The position numbers and the translations under genes are program-made. Shown here one piece after another: positions 1-8,848 of a stretch of DNA of 64,000 nt. The DNA comes from Motilimonas eburnea. GTDB lineage: Bacteria; Pseudomonadota; Gammaproteobacteria; Enterobacterales; CBDFNC01. Within the stretch, counting starts at the first letter, position 1; each line of letters begins with the position of its first letter. Where the stretch lies: NCBI RefSeq assembly GCF_021295345.1, contig NZ_JAIMJB010000022.1, positions 1 to 64,000 on the forward strand, given 5' to 3'. The notes below the pieces were generated by a model that searched no databases, was not told the origin of the DNA, and worked only from the letters and a program-made list of their open reading frames with translations.

Positions 1-86
1 CTGAAAATACAGTTAGTTCAATTTAATATATGATTTTCTAGGAAAAGGAAAAATAAGCTCATAAAACGCCCATAGTGCATAAATTA

Positions 87-1436
87 TCAGCAATTAGACC
101 TTACTAATAATGTTAGATCTCGCCCTGAGTATGTGGTAACTAGGTGTGGATTCTTACTGAACATCGCTGAGTAGGACTTGATCTGGTTTGCAATGGTGAT
201 TACTTTTCTCTTAACCACATTTCTATCAGAATTGTATTCCTTAGCCCTCCTTTCATAAAATAGCTTACCCACACCATTTATCGACGCGTAATAGTGTTGA
301 AGGTTCTTTTGAAAGTCTGACATCGCAGCAAGCTGTTCTTTCTTAATCGCCGTTTGGTTATTTGTCGAAACTGTAATTTTAGATTTTACATCTTCATCAG
401 TTGTTACAATTAGCCGCAAAGGTATATTGATATTACCAATGTTTTCATTGTTACGATTTTCATATAGAACATTGCTTGTTTGGCAGCCATTAACAATTTG
501 ATAATCAGTGATCGTTAGTGAGTTCGCTGAGGTTTTTATTGAGTCTGCGACGATCGTTACTCCATTGTTCAGGACACTAAACAAATCCGGCAACTCACTA
601 TTTAATGTGTCATTAATGTTGCTATTGACTAAATTTCCAATCCCTTGAAAGTCTCGAACATTATCGTCAAAGATACTTTGAATATTTCCATTCTCATCGA
701 TTAAAAGTTTTTTAAACTCGGAGAACGGTAGAACTCCATAAAATGATTGATCTATTCCATCAATATCCGGAAGGGTGATTTTGTTTGAAAATGTGAATTT
801 AGATGTTATTGGATTTTTTGTCTTTCGATAAAGCTTTCCAAGCTCATTCGCCCCGAGCACTTTTGCTTCAACACTCTCAAATAGGTTGTAGCTTTCTAAG
901 TCGGTTACAGAAGAACTGACAACAGCAGATATGTTTTGATCATCATTTACTACACCAGTGGTTATGTAATAACTCTTACAAACAGGGTTTTCTTTAAAAT
1001 CTGACGCATTATCTAGTAGATAATCAGAAATTTCTGAGAATTTTTTAATATCATCGTTTCTAGCGAGTTTTGGGCTTTCACTAAAGAAGTCACTGATTCC
1101 AAAGTAGAAAGCGTGCATCTCTTTGGTATCAAAGTTAGATGATGTTTTCGCCTGAATAAACAGATACGTTACTTCCAAATATCCATTAGCTTCAAGCAGA
1201 CTATCAATCTCATCGGTATCCTCAACAAGGTGTCCGTTTACGATGATAGCTATTCCGTCAATTCCAGTATCTGCACCAGCCCCAACAGTAATATTTTTTA
1301 CGTCGAATGTCTTATTATATTCATTAGCTAGAACAGAGAAATTACAAAACATCTCAAAGTCAACAGTTTCATCGCAGGAGTCCATTTCTTGAGCTTCTAG
1401 GAAATCTTGCAAAAGCTTTTTAGTTATTCTGTCCAT
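87..1436 (-). CDS. AIPR-family (abortive infection/phage resistance) protein, probably C-terminally shortened
   Basis: The 449-residue product resembles AIPR proteins (PF10592), first described in plasmid-borne abortive infection systems; the biochemical activity is not settled. Seen: an N-terminal region with an acidic/hydrophobic core and FIQAKTS, reminiscent of a restriction-endonuclease-like fold, a central NGCQTSNVLYEN motif, an NNQTAIKKEQL segment and KLFYERRAKEYNS, all typical of the family. I start at the second Met because an AAGGAAAG ribosome site lies just upstream; a longer frame begins at 1496. The protein ends soon after the family's PH-x-VTTY region, where relatives usually continue for roughly another hundred residues, so truncation by deletion or frameshift is likely. 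The gene is clearly more AT-rich than its neighbours and points away from the siderophore locus, which suggests transfer. Family call fairly sure; activity and intactness doubtful. Confidence 0.72.
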   Translation of the reverse strand: MDRITKKLLQDFLEAQEMDSCDETVDFEMFCNFSVLANEYNKTFDVKNITVGAGADTGIDGIAIIVNGHLVEDTDEIDSLLEANGYLEVTYLFIQAKTSSNFDTKEMHAFYFGISDFFSESPKLARNDDIKKFSEISDYLLDNASDFKENPVCKSYYITTGVVNDDQNISAVVSSSVTDLESYNLFESVEAKVLGANELGKLYRKTKNPITSKFTFSNKITLPDIDGIDQSFYGVLPFSEFKKLLIDENGNIQSIFDDNVRDFQGIGNLVNSNINDTLNSELPDLFSVLNNGVTIVADSIKTSANSLTITDYQIVNGCQTSNVLYENRNNENIGNINIPLRLIVTTDEDVKSKITVSTNNQTAIKKEQLAAMSDFQKNLQHYYASINGVGKLFYERRAKEYNSDRNVVKRKVITIANQIKSYSAMFSKNPHLVTTYSGRDLTLLVRSNC

Positions 1437-1911
1437 TACTTTCCTTTTGTAGCCGTAGTGGCAATTTGTGTTGAAATCTAACAGTATATTGCACACCTTT
1501 CTTGGTAAACTTGCACGATTTTGTCTAGCTTACCCAAATGTAGCACTTGTATATCATCGGCTTAAGTAAATTCTTGGCTATTCACTCTAATCCCAGAGGC
1601 AAACAAATCAAACCAGATAACGGACGAGCCACGATTTAGCCGACGTAACTAAGCAGTTTGATGTTTTTATGATTATACATCAATCAATTAAGTGTTTGAT
1701 GTGAGTAAAACGAAGCTTCTGCATTTTTTTGCGCACCAAGGGCTGGTTTCACGCACTCTCACCAGAAATCGAATTTATCTTGCTTGTTGCATATGATAAT
1801 AGTTAGCATATAGCTTATCACTTGTGTTGTGTGTGGTTGTTTTCCATTCCTTTGCTGATAGCCACCCATCTAACCGAATCAAACCCATAGGAACGGAAGC
1901 GAAACTAAGCT
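1437..1911. other. Intergenic region between AIPR gene and siderophore locus
   Basis: This gap separates two divergent genes. It holds one convincing site, a Fur-type box at 1792-1810. Around 1679-1702 there is an inverted CATCAA/TTGATG pair in AT-rich sequence that could belong to a promoter. No RNA gene, integrase site or conserved frame is apparent. The change from AT-rich to average composition falls in this stretch. Confidence 0.5.
1792..1810. promoter_or_regulatory. Fur box upstream of the FepB-like gene
   Basis: The 19-mer around TGATAATAGTTAGCA matches 14 of the 18 defined positions of the gammaproteobacterial Fur consensus (AATGATAATNATTATCATT). The left 7-mer TGATAAT is exact. It lies about 100 bp before the start of the periplasmic siderophore-binding protein gene, the expected place for iron repression of the transport operon. 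A wider TGATAA/TTATCA pair spans 1794-1820. Confidence 0.6.
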
Positions 1912-2868
1912 ATGAGAATCAATCGAGTTATAACGGCCATTATGTTGTTGGCTGTGTCGGCGGCGTCGGCTGTGTGGGCGCAGGCAGCGCAAGATGGGTT
2001 TCCTCGCACCTTTGTTAACGCTGATGGTTCAACAACCACGATCCCTGCTCAGCCTAAGCGTATTCTGTCTACGTCTGTCACGATCAGCGGCACCTTGCTT
2101 GCCATTGATGCGCCCTTGATTGCCAGCGCGTTAACTTATGAAGGTCAATTTTTTAGCCAGTGGGCCGAGATAGGTGAGCAGCGCAAGGTGGCCAAGGCTT
2201 GGCCTGCGGGCAGTGTCGATCTTGAGTCGGCGTATCTTTACGAGCCAGATTTAATTGTGGTGGCTTGGAATGGCGGTGATTCGGCGCGCGATCAAATTGC
2301 GGAATTTCAACAAATTGCGCCGACGATAGTGCTCGATTACACCTCGCAATCTTGGCAGAGCTTAGCCCTTAAGCTAGGGGAGGCTACGGGCCTAGAGGCG
2401 CAGGCACAGCAAAAAATTGATCAATTTGAGCAGTTTGTGGCGCAGAGTAAAACCCAGTTACAGATCCCCGCTGGTGAGGCCAATATTGTGGCGTATTTTG
2501 GGGCGGGCTCAACCAATATGATCGCCCTAGAAGATGGCGTGCATGCTGAATTACTCTCGTCCTTAGGCTTTAAGATGGAAGTGCAAAATCGAGCGTGGCA
2601 TGACAATACCGTGCCACTGGCTGATTTTTTACGCGTGCATTTTGAGATGCTGCCGCAGCTAAAAGCCGAAACCACCTTTTTGTTAGAAGTCGGCGGTCAC
2701 AGTGCCAGTCGATTTATGCAAGACCCTATCTTAGTCAATTTGCCTGCAGTGAAGAATCAGCAGGTATATGAGTTAGGGCGTAACTCGTTTCGCATCGACA
2801 TGTACAGCGCCACGGAAATCGTGAACGACATAGTGGCGATTTTTGGCAAGGCTGACAATGCCGGCTGA
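1912..2868 (+). CDS. fepB: FepB-like periplasmic Fe(III)-siderophore binding protein
   Basis: Captures ferric siderophore in the periplasm and hands it to the FecCD-type permease encoded next. The 318-residue protein has a clear signal peptide (basic start, hydrophobic core, cleavage near AVWAQA) followed by a class III binding-protein fold. Several stretches align with E. coli FepB, which has the same length: SGTLLAIDAP after the first strand, GGDSARDQ, SWQSLALKLGE, and a C-terminal LPAVKNQQVYELG with FRxDxYSA. FepB binds ferric enterobactin, so a catecholate ligand is the best guess; a related catechol is possible. The stop overlaps the next gene by 11 nt, so the three transport genes form one operon. 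A Fur box lies upstream. The start is ATG, with a purine-rich GGAACGGAAGCGAA tract before it. Confidence 0.85.
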   Translation: MRINRVITAIMLLAVSAASAVWAQAAQDGFPRTFVNADGSTTTIPAQPKRILSTSVTISGTLLAIDAPLIASALTYEGQFFSQWAEIGEQRKVAKAWPAGSVDLESAYLYEPDLIVVAWNGGDSARDQIAEFQQIAPTIVLDYTSQSWQSLALKLGEATGLEAQAQQKIDQFEQFVAQSKTQLQIPAGEANIVAYFGAGSTNMIALEDGVHAELLSSLGFKMEVQNRAWHDNTVPLADFLRVHFEMLPQLKAETTFLLEVGGHSASRFMQDPILVNLPAVKNQQVYELGRNSFRIDMYSATEIVNDIVAIFGKADNAG

Positions 2869-3919
2869 TCGCGCAAGCGTGTCGGTTATCGCGGATGTGA
2901 TGCCAAGCGTAAACCAAGCCAGAGATAGTCAAAGGCGACGTTGGCTATGGGCGGGACTGGTGCTGCTGTGTGCGGTGGCTTGCTTGAGTATGTTTATCGG
3001 CACCCACACGATTTCGCCAGCGGTGACCTTAGCCGCCATTTTCTCTTTCGATCCCAGTAATAGCGATCACTTACTCGTGATGCATTTGCGCATTCCCAGA
3101 ACCTTGTTGGCCATGGTGGTCGGCGGCGCCTTGGGCGTGGCGGGAGTGATCATGCAAGGATTAACGCGCAACCCTTTGGCCGATCCCGGCATCTTGGGGG
3201 TCAATGCTGGCGCTGCCGTGGCGGTGGCGCTCGCCATTGCGTTTCTCGGCATTCAAGACATGGCTTATGTGATGTGGTTTGGTTTGCTCGGCGCAGCCAT
3301 TGCGGGCGTGGGTGTGTTTGTCCTTGCTGGGGTGAATAAAGGCGTGAATCCAGTTCGGGTGGTACTCGCGGGGACGGCTTTATCTGTGGTGCTGCTTGCC
3401 TTTACTCATATGATCACCATTAACAGCCACGAAATGGTGTTTGAGCAATATCGTCATTGGTCGGTGGGCTCGTTTCAGGGGCGGGGCTTTGATGTCTTGC
3501 TGCCAGCTACCTTGCTGATTGCGGTGGGTTTGGTGATTGCGTTTTGTTTAAGCCAAGCCTTAGATACGGTGTCGCTGGGCGAGGACATAGGCCAAGCTCT
3601 TGGCGTAAACCCACTTAAAATTTGGTGTTTTGCGGCCATTGCCATCGTGATTTTGGCAGGAGCGGCAACGGCGGCGGCGGGGCCGATTAGTTTTGTTGGG
3701 CTAACCGCGCCTCATATTGCTCGCATGGTCGTTGGGCCAGATCATAAATGGTTGCTGCCTTTTTCTTTATTGATAGCTTCAACCTTGGCCGTGCTGGCCG
3801 ATGTGTTAGGCCGAGTGGTGGGTTATCCCAATGAAATCAGCGTGGGTATTATGATTGCCTTGATTGGCGGGCCGTTTTTTGTGTTCCTTGTCAGACGTTG
3901 GAAGATATCTCAGTTATGA
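2858..3919 (+). CDS. fepD: FepD-like FecCD-family siderophore permease
   Basis: Inner-membrane subunit of the ferric siderophore ABC importer. The 353-residue protein has the FecCD pattern: about nine or ten hydrophobic segments, RIPRTL before the first conserved membrane helix, QGLTRNPLADPGILG (highly conserved in FepD/BtuC proteins), and GPISFVGLTAPHIAR, the loop that contacts the ATPase. I choose the ATG inside the end of fepB; a TTG codon 15 nt earlier extends the frame but has no advantage. The basic N-terminal tail before the first helix is longer than in E. coli FepD, so a Met at 2900 is another candidate. The end overlaps the next permease by ATGA, indicating translational coupling. 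Confidence 0.86.
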   Translation: MPADRASVSVIADVMPSVNQARDSQRRRWLWAGLVLLCAVACLSMFIGTHTISPAVTLAAIFSFDPSNSDHLLVMHLRIPRTLLAMVVGGALGVAGVIMQGLTRNPLADPGILGVNAGAAVAVALAIAFLGIQDMAYVMWFGLLGAAIAGVGVFVLAGVNKGVNPVRVVLAGTALSVVLLAFTHMITINSHEMVFEQYRHWSVGSFQGRGFDVLLPATLLIAVGLVIAFCLSQALDTVSLGEDIGQALGVNPLKIWCFAAIAIVILAGAATAAAGPISFVGLTAPHIARMVVGPDHKWLLPFSLLIASTLAVLADVLGRVVGYPNEISVGIMIALIGGPFFVFLVRRWKISQL

Positions 3920-4977
3920 TCCAGCGCCGTTATCCTTTGCAAGCTGCGGGTGCGGGTTATGTTTGTCGCCTTGGCCCGTTTTCCATTGTTTATCAGCCTT
4001 TGCATCTGCTGGTGGCTTTTGCCTTGTTGCTGCTGGTTTGCGTTATTGCGACCTATTCAATGACCTTAGGTAAATTTAATTTGTCCTTGTTGCAAGTGGT
4101 GGATGCCATACGCGGCGCGGGCGAGGGCGGGGTGAAAGATCGCATTATCTTGAATATTCGCTTACCTAAGGTACTGACCGCGGTGTTTGTTGGTGCGGCC
4201 TTAGGCATTTCTGGCGCTGTGTTTCAGTCGGTTTCAAGAAATGCACTGGGTTCGCCCGATGTCATCGGTTTTACCACGGGCGCGGCAACTGGCGCCATCG
4301 CGCAAATTGTCTTGTTTGAATCGGGTGCCCTTGAAGTGGCATTGGCGGCCATCGTGGGCGGTGTGGTGACGGCGCTGGTGGTTTATTTGCTGGCGGTTAA
4401 AGCCGGTGTGGTAGGTGGCTATCGTTTGATCTTAACCGGCATAGGCATAGGGTCGATTTTAAGCGCCCTAAATGGACTCATGTTGGTTAAAGGTAATTTA
4501 GATAATGCCATCATGGCCAACCTTTGGTTGGCGGGCTCATTGCACGCCCGCACTTGGACTCATGTTTACCCTGTGCTGGTGGGAGTGGTGGTGTTGTTGC
4601 CTATTATGATGGTGTTAAAGCGCGCGCTGGCGATGATCGAAATGGGTGACGACATGGCCACTCAGCTTGGGATCCGTGTTGAGCGAGTTCGCCTAATCAT
4701 GATTTTCTTTGCCGTGGTGCTGGCAGCCTTTGCCACTGGCGCGGCCGGTCCCATTGCCTTTATTGCGCTGGCAGCGCCGCAGTTGGTCAGCCGATTAAGG
4801 CAATCGCGAGCAATGTCGTTGTTTTCGTCAGCCCTGATGGGGGCGTTATTGGTATTAGCGGCGGATGTGCTAATCCAGTGGTTACCGTTTCAAGCCAGTA
4901 TGCCGATTGGCCGTATGACGGGCATCGTCGGTGGTATTTATCTGATTTGGTTACTGACTCGTTCGCGGCAGTTTTAA
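3916..4977 (+). CDS. fepG: FepG-like FecCD-family siderophore permease
   Basis: Second permease subunit, expected to pair with the FepD-like protein as a heterodimer. The 353-residue protein has about nine membrane segments, NIRLPKVLTAVFVGAALG, QSVSRNALGSPDVIGF and GPIAFIALAAPQLVSRL. The SRNALGSPD version of the RNPLADP motif is typical of the FepG half of such pairs. The ATG overlaps the fepD stop as ATGA. The matching ATPase is not next but lies 3.9 kb further on, beyond the NRPS gene, so the transporter is split around the biosynthetic gene. The gene is followed within 25 bp by a 100-bp repeat element. Confidence 0.85.
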   Translation: MIQRRYPLQAAGAGYVCRLGPFSIVYQPLHLLVAFALLLLVCVIATYSMTLGKFNLSLLQVVDAIRGAGEGGVKDRIILNIRLPKVLTAVFVGAALGISGAVFQSVSRNALGSPDVIGFTTGAATGAIAQIVLFESGALEVALAAIVGGVVTALVVYLLAVKAGVVGGYRLILTGIGIGSILSALNGLMLVKGNLDNAIMANLWLAGSLHARTWTHVYPVLVGVVVLLPIMMVLKRALAMIEMGDDMATQLGIRVERVRLIMIFFAVVLAAFATGAAGPIAFIALAAPQLVSRLRQSRAMSLFSSALMGALLVLAADVLIQWLPFQASMPIGRMTGIVGGIYLIWLLTRSRQF

Positions 4978-4999
4978 ATACCTTAGGCCCTAAGTAAGC

Positions 5000-5099
5000 A
5001 TATCGGATGAATACTCCGCAAAAACGCTGTGAATATATCCCTATACGCTCTGCGTTTTCATCCCTGAAAACGAAGTTTTGCTACTTATCCATCCGATAT
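5000..5099. repeat. 100-bp palindromic-ended element, copy 1
   Basis: The element begins with ATATCGGATG and ends with the inverse CATCCGATAT, giving 10-bp terminal inverted repeats. Inside is a perfect hairpin, CGTTTTCA-TCCC-TGAAAACG. A second copy, also exactly 100 bp and about 90% identical by my ungapped alignment, lies at 8651-8750 in the same orientation. It looks like a small non-coding repeat of MITE or ERIC/REP type; I cannot tie it to a transposase. Confidence 0.75.
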
Positions 5100-5173
5100 T
5101 CAATTTGTTTAGTTAGGGCTGAGTTGTAGGCCACGGTTGAAATTCATAACTTCATCAATTTCAAAACAGTGAA

Positions 5174-5192
5174 AATGAGAATGCTTTACATT
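5174..5192. promoter_or_regulatory. Probable Fur box upstream of the NRPS gene
   Basis: The 19-mer containing TGAGAATGCTTTACA matches 14 of 18 defined positions of AATGATAATNATTATCATT. It lies in AT-rich sequence about 140 bp before the NRPS start, which fits iron repression. Weaker than the haem-locus boxes because the right arm is degenerate. Confidence 0.45.
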
Positions 5193-5329
5193 TAATTTTA
5201 TTGTGAATAAAGTATGCCCCTATTTTTAATTAACCCTGTGATTTAACGTCTCACCACACTGAATTTGAGCGGGGTGGCGTGGGCGTCAAAAAGGATGGCT
5301 TGAATGGTTTCGGGTCAGGAGAAAGGAAC

Positions 5330-8300
5330 ATGATAAATAACCAGCACCCCATGCAAGCGGTAACGGATTTTCAAGAGCGCGTTTGGATGCACCATCAGCA
5401 TAATGACGATGGCTCGATGCAGTATGCCACGGCGTATCATTTAACCGGCAAAACCAACATAGGCCGGCTGGTGGCGGCGCTGCAAAAGCTTCCTCAATTT
5501 GTGCCTGCCTTGAACCTGAGTTATCGGTTTGATGAAGAGGCGGGGCTAGTTAAAGTGCCAGGTAAGGCCGACGCTCAGCCCATCAATATTGAAGCCCTTG
5601 ATAATGTGCAAGAGGCGATAGCGCATCTGCAAACTAAGCAAGCCAGCCCGATTGCCCTTGAAAGTCTCTCTGCTATCCAGTTCACCGTTTATGTCTGCGC
5701 CGAGCAAGAGTTAGTGTTAGGCGTGACTGCGCATCAGATTCTGGAAGGTGAGCTGAACTGGCAAGAGGTGTTTGAGGTGTTGAGTGCCTTATATAACCAC
5801 GGCCTAGCCGCGCTCGATAAGCCGACCCAGTCAAGTGAGCAGGTGGGCTTTACGCCGCTACAAAGCTTACCAGCGCTTTCTGCAACTTGTTTGCCTTGGC
5901 TTAAGCGTGCCAGCCAAGAAATCCAATATGTGCAAGCGGGCGTGACAGACGACATATCGGCCTATTTACAAGCAGCCGAGCCACGCAAGTTCGCCACAGT
6001 TATTCAAAGAAGTGCTTACGATAAATACCTAGGTCGAGCCTTAACCGAGGTTGAAGTTTTGGCGGCCACGGCCGTGTTGTTTGCTCGTTATATTACCCAA
6101 GCCAATGGCTTGGCAAGCCTAGAGGTCTGTGTGCCTGTTGATATTAGTCAGGCGAATTTGGCCATCAACGGCGCCATGGTTGAATCTAACCTAACTCAGC
6201 TGACCTTAACCCAAGATGACTCACAACTGGCACAAGCCATTACTGACGTGGTAGCTCAGCTGGATTTAGCGCAGCAGCCAAATGCTAAGGTGCAAGTAGG
6301 AGCGGATGCGGCGGCTCTGGTAACTTGGTTGGTCGATCCGGCGCAGTATTTATCTCTTGAGCACGTGACGGCCAGCAAGCTAGCCATTGCGCCTTTGCAG
6401 CCTAAATTTGAAATTGCCTTGGGTGTTGGCGTTAATCGCCAAGGTGAGCTGGCCTTAGAATTAGTGACGGCAGCGTCTGTGTCGCCGCATTTAGGAGCGC
6501 ATTTGTTTGAGCAATATATTGCCTACATAGGCGGTGAGCAGCTTGTCTCAGCTGAGGTTATGCCTGTATCAGCGGTAGCCAGTCAGCAGCCATTGGCACA
6601 GCCAGTATTACAGACAATAGCGCAGCCGTTGGCACAGCCGTTGGCAGAGCCATTGGCAAAGCCGAAAAGCGCTACCCAAATTACCCCACAAACCCACAAC
6701 CCATCCATTGCTGACACCATTTTAGCTGAGTTTCGCGCAGCACTCTCGGTTGAACAGATGAGCTTAACCGATGACTTTTTCGATTTTGGTGGCCATTCAT
6801 TAATTGGTACCCGAGTGGTTGGCAGGTTACTGAAAGACCATGGCATTGAAGTCGCCATTGCTGATTTATTTACTTATCGCACCGCGGCCGAGCTAGGGAA
6901 ATATGCAAAGCTAGTAGAGGTGGCTGCTACTGAGCCAACTGAACAGGTCAGCCGTTTAGCAGCTGTGGTTGAGCTGATCTTAGCCGAGTTTAAAGCGGCG
7001 TTAGCCAATGATGAGATGACGGCAACGGATGATTTCTTTGATTTTGGTGGCCATTCCCTGATTGCCACACGCGTTATCGGTCGCTTGTTAACCCACCACG
7101 GCATTGAAATCACCATCAATGACGTGTTCAGCCACCCCACGGCGCAATCTTTGGCCGAGCAGGCTGTGTTGCAAGGCGTAGAGTCTGGAGAGGTGACAGC
7201 GGATGTGACGGTTGATTCGGAACTGACTCATGTTGGTTCAAATCTGGCGCCGCTGTCGTTGGCGCAAAACTCACTGTGGAAAGCGATCCCTAAATACGCC
7301 AAGTTTGGTCTAAATACCATCTTCAACTTGCCGTTTGTATTGCGCTTTTTAGACGAATTGGACGAAGTGGCCTTTGGCGAAGCTTGCCGCGATATTATGG
7401 TGCGCCATGCAGGTTTACGCAGCCACTTCTATGAAGACAAGGGCGTGCCTTGTCAGCACGTGGTAGAGGTTTCTGAACTAGATAATTACCAATGGTATTG
7501 GACCTCAGACGAGTGTGAATTTAGCGATCTGAATGAGTTCCTTAAGCATGAGGCGCTCCATCCATTTGATTTACAAAAAGAGCTGCCTTTGCGGGTGCGC
7601 TTTATTCGTTGCCAGCAAACCGGCCTGCAATTTTTATCCTTCTTGTTCCATCACATAGTGCAAGATGAGTGGTCGGTGAACCTGATGATGGATGAGCTCA
7701 ATTACGCTTATAAACTGCGGGTGCAAGGCAAGGCGCCAAGCTGGCGTTATGAAGCGCTACCTATGCACGAATATGCGCGCATGCAACGCAGCTCAGGTAA
7801 CCATCAAAAGCACCTAGATTACTGGCTGAATAACTTTAAAGATGTGCCTTGGTCGACGCCTATCTTCCCCAAAGATCATGCTTTATCTGCACCAGCCGAT
7901 CCTAACGGGCCGAAAGGCGGTTGGGTGATAGTTGAAATGGAAGATGAGGTAAGAGATGGTTTATATGCCTTGGCTAAAGCACAAAGTGCGTCGCTGTTTA
8001 ACGTAGTTTACGCCGCTATCGCCGCAGCTCTGAATGTTGTGGGAGCACCGAACAAGTTGATAGTTGGAACATCGGCTTCTGGGCGTCATGATGTTGAATA
8101 CTATGACACCATAGGTTATTTCACGACTGTGGTGGCGCATTTGGTGGACTTTGATCGCGCCAATACCGTGGCCGATTTGGTGGCTCAGGTAAAACACACC
8201 ATTAACGATTCTATGCCTTATGGTGATATTCCCATCGACCTGATAGAAGAGGGCTTAGTAGGCGGTGAGCCTGAGGTGGACGGCCACATGTTTGAGGTGT

Positions 8301-8629
8301 TTATTCAGCTGCATGCGAAAAGTAAGTTTAGTGGCGCATTTGAGCTGGCCAACGGTGACAAGGTGAACTTCCAACAAGTGGATTCAGATCGCAGCGAGTC
8401 GGGGCTAGGCCTGCAGTTTGAGGTGCTAGAAGAAACCGTCAACAATGAGCAAGTGCTACGGGTGATGATGAGTTACCTTACCGAAAACTACAGCCCCGCT
8501 CAGGTGACATTACTCTGTGATACCCTTAGCGCTTTATTTGCTGAGTTTGCGAAATCCCCTAAGGGGGCGCAATCACTTAACGCCATTAAACAAGATGTGA
8601 TTGAGTCGCAAGGGGTCGCGGTTGTTTAA
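5330..8629 (+). CDS. Siderophore NRPS, C*-PCP-PCP-C, no adenylation domain
   Basis: A 1099-residue nonribosomal peptide synthetase subunit. Order seen: a condensation-like domain (about 1-410) whose HHxxxDG motif reads AHQILEG at 134-140, so the first His and the Asp are lost; a repetitive PLAQP/PLAEP linker near 420-445; two consecutive carrier domains, each with FDFGGHSL, phosphopantetheine serines S490 and S576; and a full condensation domain (about 640-1060) with HHIVQDE at 774-780. No adenylation or thioesterase domain is visible, so the carriers must be charged by an enzyme encoded elsewhere. A terminal PCP-C pair is found in vibriobactin synthetase VibF, where the C domain joins acyl groups to a soluble polyamine; a similar amide-forming role is inferred. 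The ATG follows AGGAGAAAGG; an upstream GTG at 5279 is in frame but has no such site. Neighbours FepBDG/FepC/EntD support a siderophore product. Confidence 0.82.
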   Translation: MINNQHPMQAVTDFQERVWMHHQHNDDGSMQYATAYHLTGKTNIGRLVAALQKLPQFVPALNLSYRFDEEAGLVKVPGKADAQPINIEALDNVQEAIAHLQTKQASPIALESLSAIQFTVYVCAEQELVLGVTAHQILEGELNWQEVFEVLSALYNHGLAALDKPTQSSEQVGFTPLQSLPALSATCLPWLKRASQEIQYVQAGVTDDISAYLQAAEPRKFATVIQRSAYDKYLGRALTEVEVLAATAVLFARYITQANGLASLEVCVPVDISQANLAINGAMVESNLTQLTLTQDDSQLAQAITDVVAQLDLAQQPNAKVQVGADAAALVTWLVDPAQYLSLEHVTASKLAIAPLQPKFEIALGVGVNRQGELALELVTAASVSPHLGAHLFEQYIAYIGGEQLVSAEVMPVSAVASQQPLAQPVLQTIAQPLAQPLAEPLAKPKSATQITPQTHNPSIADTILAEFRAALSVEQMSLTDDFFDFGGHSLIGTRVVGRLLKDHGIEVAIADLFTYRTAAELGKYAKLVEVAATEPTEQVSRLAAVVELILAEFKAALANDEMTATDDFFDFGGHSLIATRVIGRLLTHHGIEITINDVFSHPTAQSLAEQAVLQGVESGEVTADVTVDSELTHVGSNLAPLSLAQNSLWKAIPKYAKFGLNTIFNLPFVLRFLDELDEVAFGEACRDIMVRHAGLRSHFYEDKGVPCQHVVEVSELDNYQWYWTSDECEFSDLNEFLKHEALHPFDLQKELPLRVRFIRCQQTGLQFLSFLFHHIVQDEWSVNLMMDELNYAYKLRVQGKAPSWRYEALPMHEYARMQRSSGNHQKHLDYWLNNFKDVPWSTPIFPKDHALSAPADPNGPKGGWVIVEMEDEVRDGLYALAKAQSASLFNVVYAAIAAALNVVGAPNKLIVGTSASGRHDVEYYDTIGYFTTVVAHLVDFDRANTVADLVAQVKHTINDSMPYGDIPIDLIEEGLVGGEPEVDGHMFEVFIQLHAKSKFSGAFELANGDKVNFQQVDSDRSESGLGLQFEVLEETVNNEQVLRVMMSYLTENYSPAQVTLLCDTLSALFAEFAKSPKGAQSLNAIKQDVIESQGVAVV

Positions 8630-8650
8630 TCAGCGACATGGAGAATAGCA

Positions 8651-8750
8651 ATATCGCATGAAGTATCCGCAAAAACGCTGTGTATATGTCCCTATACGCT
8701 CTACGTTTTCATCCCTGAAAACGAAGTTTTGCTACTACTTCATCCGATAT
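8651..8750. repeat. 100-bp palindromic-ended element, copy 2
   Basis: Same element as at 5000-5099, same length and direction, with ten mismatches by eye. The left end is ATATCGCATG (one change) and the right end CATCCGATAT is exact. It begins 22 bp after the NRPS stop, so the NRPS gene and its promoter lie between two direct copies. The internal CGTTTTCA/TGAAAACG hairpin is unchanged. Confidence 0.75.
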
Positions 8751-8848
8751 GCATACCTAATGACTCTGGTATTTCAACAGCATTAAGAATAACCTCTTGA
8801 TGCTGTTTGTTTTTTGGTGGCCTTAAGAAGTAATGAAAAACACATAAT

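Larger units (their letters stand above)
4978..5329. other. Intergenic region before the NRPS gene
   Basis: This gap contains the first 100-bp repeat (5000-5099), an inverted pair TTGAAATT/AATTTCAA at 5137-5144 and 5157-5164, a Fur-like box at 5174-5192, and an AT-rich stretch at about 5190-5245 suited to a promoter. The NRPS gene may therefore have its own iron-responsive promoter rather than depend on read-through from the transport genes. Confidence 0.5.

Noticed and set aside
1824-2018. Short plus-strand frame overlapping the start of the FepB-like gene
   Set aside because: It runs through the FepB signal peptide in another frame and has no protein features.
6583-7140. Two minus-strand frames within the NRPS gene
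   Set aside because: They are antisense to the repetitive linker and carrier domains; the similarity between them reflects the duplicated PCP sequence.
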